Shown one piece after another: positions 5,370-7,286 of a stretch of 7,286 nt of DNA. Position numbers and translations under genes: made by a program. The notes under the pieces are model-generated. The model was not told the origin of the DNA. It searched no databases and saw only the letters and a program-made list of their open reading frames with translations. Position 1 is the first letter of the stretch. Each line of letters starts with the position of its first letter. This DNA is from Treponema sp. (GTDB lineage: Bacteria > Spirochaetota > Spirochaetia > Treponematales > Breznakiellaceae). The stretch covers positions 1 to 7,286 of the forward strand of contig JAIRLZ010000260.1 of NCBI GenBank assembly GCA_031259035.1. Direction: 5' to 3'.

Positions 5370-6170
5370 ATGGAATATATGGAACAAACAGTTCACGCCG
5401 TACGAGGCGCCACTGACGGCGCCAGTGGTGTAAAAATATCGTTGCGTAAAACAAGTTTAGTTGATTATCCGGGAAAGATAGCTTCCGTTCTTTTTTTTGC
5501 CGGGTGCAATATGCGCTGCCCTTGGTGCCACAACCGCGAGTTGATTCTGCCGGAATTGGCGGACGCGCGGGGTGTGGATCAAGAGGATCTTGTCGGTCTG
5601 GAGCAGGCGCTGGCGCACATTGAGAAGCGCCGGAATGTACTGGGCGGCGTTGTGTTGAGCGGCGGGGAGCCGTCGCTTTACCGCGATTTGCCCGCCCTGA
5701 TACGGCGAATTAAAGAAATGGGGCTTGCGGTTAAGCTGGACACCAACGGCATGAATCATGGTATGCTCGAAAGACTGTTTCAAACAAAAGAGACCTCGCC
5801 GGATTATATCGCTCTGGATTTGAAACTCGCGCCTGTGCGGTACGGCGAAATAACGCCGGATGCGGAAAAGTCCTCACGGACTGAAACATCCGCGCGGACA
5901 TCCGCAGAATCCTTGCGCAAAAGCGCGAATCTTATCCGCAATTCCGGAATAGACCATGAGTACCGTACGCTCGCCCTACCCATTATCACGAAGAAAGACA
6001 TAGCCGCGCTTGCTGAACTAGTGGATGACGCTCTGTGGTACGTCCGGGCGTTCAGACCGGGAAACTGCCTCAACCCCGCATGGGATGATTTTGAGGCGTC
6101 AAATGCGCGGGATGCCGGCGTTCTGGTGGACGCGATACGGGCTTTAGGCAAGAATGGCGTAATTGCGTAA
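5370..6170 (+). CDS. nrdG: Anaerobic ribonucleotide reductase activating protein (radical SAM, NrdG2-like)
   Basis: 266 residues from ATG 5370; ATG 5379 (263 residues) is equally possible. KTSLVDYPGKI (27-37) leads into the radical-SAM cluster motif CNMRCPWC (C46, C50, C53), followed by LSGGEP (96-101) and KLDTNG, as in the TIGR02495-type activases. Such enzymes use a [4Fe-4S] cluster and S-adenosylmethionine to install the glycyl radical on class III ribonucleotide reductase (NrdD), enabling dNTP synthesis without oxygen. Residues 1-21 form a low-complexity extension (GATDGASG) before the usual family start. A polar Ser/Thr/Lys-rich stretch lies near 170-190. The gene has its own promoter and no nrdD beside it in the window. 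Activation of another glycyl-radical enzyme, such as pyruvate formate-lyase, cannot be excluded, but the LVDYPG signature favours the NrdG2 group. Confidence 0.85.
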   Translation: MEYMEQTVHAVRGATDGASGVKISLRKTSLVDYPGKIASVLFFAGCNMRCPWCHNRELILPELADARGVDQEDLVGLEQALAHIEKRRNVLGGVVLSGGEPSLYRDLPALIRRIKEMGLAVKLDTNGMNHGMLERLFQTKETSPDYIALDLKLAPVRYGEITPDAEKSSRTETSARTSAESLRKSANLIRNSGIDHEYRTLALPIITKKDIAALAELVDDALWYVRAFRPGNCLNPAWDDFEASNARDAGVLVDAIRALGKNGVIA

Positions 6171-6251
6171 GGGACCGCGCAGAAATAACATGACCTTTTA
6201 GTAAACCGCGCCTTTGTGGAAATGCTTGATCACAATCACTCGAAGCTGTTC

Positions 6252-6275
6252 CAAAACACGCCTTATGGCGTTGGA
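6252..6275 (-). terminator. Intrinsic terminator of the minus-strand gene
   Basis: Read on the minus strand, ACGCC pairs with GGCGT around ATAA (plus coordinates 6258-6271), followed by GTTTT (6253-6257). It starts 17 nt after the TGA stop at 6288-6290. The flanking TTCCA/TGGAA (6249-6253 with 6272-6276) can extend the fold. The gap 6171-6251 after nrdG holds nothing else I can identify. Confidence 0.65.
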
Positions 6276-6287
6276 ATCAGTTCAGGC

Positions 6288-7286
6288 TCACTCATTAGCA
6301 AGCGTCAATGACAACTCCGTAAAAGCCAACGTGGGAGCCGAAGTTATATTCGGACTAGCAGGCGTGGATACAACCAGTTTATTTGCGTCTGCGGTTGCGT
6401 TGGTCGCAGTCGCGGTTGCATCTATCGTAATACTACCGCTTATAAGCTCGCCGGCGCGGACGTCCCAAATGTTACTATAATCAGAGAGCGACAACCACGC
6501 CCAATCGGTTTCTATGCAATTATCAATAAGCGCAACATTCAACTCGCCTATCCCCGTATCGGATACAAATGAATAAGCGAGAACATAGCTATTCCCCGCT
6601 ACTATCTGAACCCCGTTTAATAACGAATTTTGCTGAACCGTATTTTGCCAGTTATATGTGTCGTCATACGGATTATATTCAAGCCGTATCTCAATAGCGC
6701 CGGACGGCGTTTCACCGCCGCGACCAAACGTGTAAGACCCAAGATCAAGCGTTTGCGGATCAGCCGTATTTGTGTTGACGACAAGTTTCTTGTGAGCATT
6801 CTCTCCTACCCATTGCCCGTTTGGATACCCGGCGACCGCGAAATAATAATCCGCCGTCTCATCAAATACGGGCAGAATCATCGTCCACGCGCCGTCTGTA
6901 GAAACGTTTACACGTTGAAAGTAGGGCGACAACGGGTCTCCCCAAAACCAGTCTGGCTTATTCAGGACAGCGTAAACAGCGGAAGGTCCACCCGGATTGG
7001 CGACGTCAATGTCAACGAGTCCGTTCACCGTTACGGTTTTCACCGCTTTGGTCAGAGAGAATTCGTCCCACGTAACGATGATAGGGTCAGCGTCTTTTGG
7101 GGCGTCTTCGGGATTCACAACCAAGTGGAGCGAGCCGCCTTGAAGAGCCGTTGCATCCGCAGTCGCCTGAAACGCGGCGTTTATGACAAACGGCTGGTTC
7201 TTTTGCAATGTCGCCAAGGTTTGATAGCCGGACAGTTCTTTCCATCCGCCGTTGTTGTCAATAAGTACGCCTAGCAGTGTCAAGTC
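6288..7286 (-). CDS. Repeat-built beta-sandwich protein, probably secreted (C-terminal part)
   Basis: This is the C-terminal 332 residues of a gene running off the right edge; the first codons visible (DLTLLGVLID) are internal, so start, signal peptide and full length are unknown. The fragment has three parts. A first module (about 1-83) contains LGVLIDNNGGWKELSGYQ and ends VTWDEFSLT. A central Thr/Val-rich beta domain (about 84-190) contains VTVNGLVDIDVANPGG and YYFAVAGYPNG. A second module (about 205-332) contains LNVALIDNCIETDWAWLSL and ends LAFTELSLTLANE. The two outer modules align at LIDN, at an ATA-rich strand with LVV, and at FTELSLT / WDEFSLT, so they are diverged repeats. The composition (few charges, one Cys, many aromatic and beta-branched residues) resembles carbohydrate-binding or adhesin-like modules of cell-surface proteins. 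No catalytic motif is seen, and a specific function cannot be given. Confidence 0.7.
   Translation of the reverse strand, partial: DLTLLGVLIDNNGGWKELSGYQTLATLQKNQPFVINAAFQATADATALQGGSLHLVVNPEDAPKDADPIIVTWDEFSLTKAVKTVTVNGLVDIDVANPGGPSAVYAVLNKPDWFWGDPLSPYFQRVNVSTDGAWTMILPVFDETADYYFAVAGYPNGQWVGENAHKKLVVNTNTADPQTLDLGSYTFGRGGETPSGAIEIRLEYNPYDDTYNWQNTVQQNSLLNGVQIVAGNSYVLAYSFVSDTGIGELNVALIDNCIETDWAWLSLSDYSNIWDVRAGELISGSITIDATATATNATADANKLVVSTPASPNITSAPTLAFTELSLTLANE

Noticed and set aside
6630..7274. Plus-strand 214-codon open frame opposite the surface-type gene
   Set aside because: It is rich in Arg and Val with no domain, while the opposite strand has clear internal repeats and a matching terminator.
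1..7286. CRISPR array, tRNA or rRNA, or transposase
   Set aside because: No regularly spaced repeats, no cloverleaf or rRNA signature and no transposase or integrase motif were found in the window.

Overview
The window suggests a strictly anaerobic, H2-exposed bacterium, most likely a spirochaete of the termite-gut Treponema type. The evidence is soluble [FeFe]-hydrogenase-like proteins fused to a chemoreceptor signalling domain, an anaerobic ribonucleotide reductase activase, a repeat-built and probably secreted beta-sandwich protein, and roughly balanced base composition. The assignment is inference from gene content; no rRNA, tRNA or other taxonomic marker is present.

Layout. Positions 1-217 are the leader of the first gene: a 14-C homopolymer, an 11-bp hairpin and a clear ribosome binding site. 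Positions 218-2288 hold a broken copy of a hydrogenase/chemoreceptor fusion. It has a one-base frameshift at about 590-592 and has lost six codons nearby. Positions 2289-2810 hold a 3' hairpin, a good sigma70-type promoter (2399-2427) and a leader of about 375 nt. That leader is full of hairpins and carries a second 14-C tract at the same distance from the start codon as the first. Positions 2811-4928 encode the intact 705-residue paralogue. Positions 4929-5369 are a hairpin-rich intergenic region, including a 14-bp inverted repeat, that ends in a promoter. Positions 5370-6170 encode a radical-SAM activase of the NrdG type. Positions 6288-7286 (minus strand) are the C-terminal 332 residues of a repeat-built protein that runs off the right edge. 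It converges on nrdG, with a terminator between the two.

Working model. The intact fusion has two ferredoxin-type [4Fe-4S] sites, an H-cluster domain with all four ligand cysteines, a further four-cysteine Fe-S domain and a chemoreceptor hairpin tip, but no membrane segment. It is best read as a cytoplasmic H2 or redox sensor feeding CheA/CheW. In both copies the usual proton-relay cysteine is replaced by proline, which favours sensing over turnover. The two copies are tandem duplicates with patches of near-identity that suggest gene conversion. The paired poly-C tracts suggest, but do not prove, that expression of the sensor pair is phase-variable through the leader. The nrdG-like gene and the surface-type protein appear to be separate transcription units.
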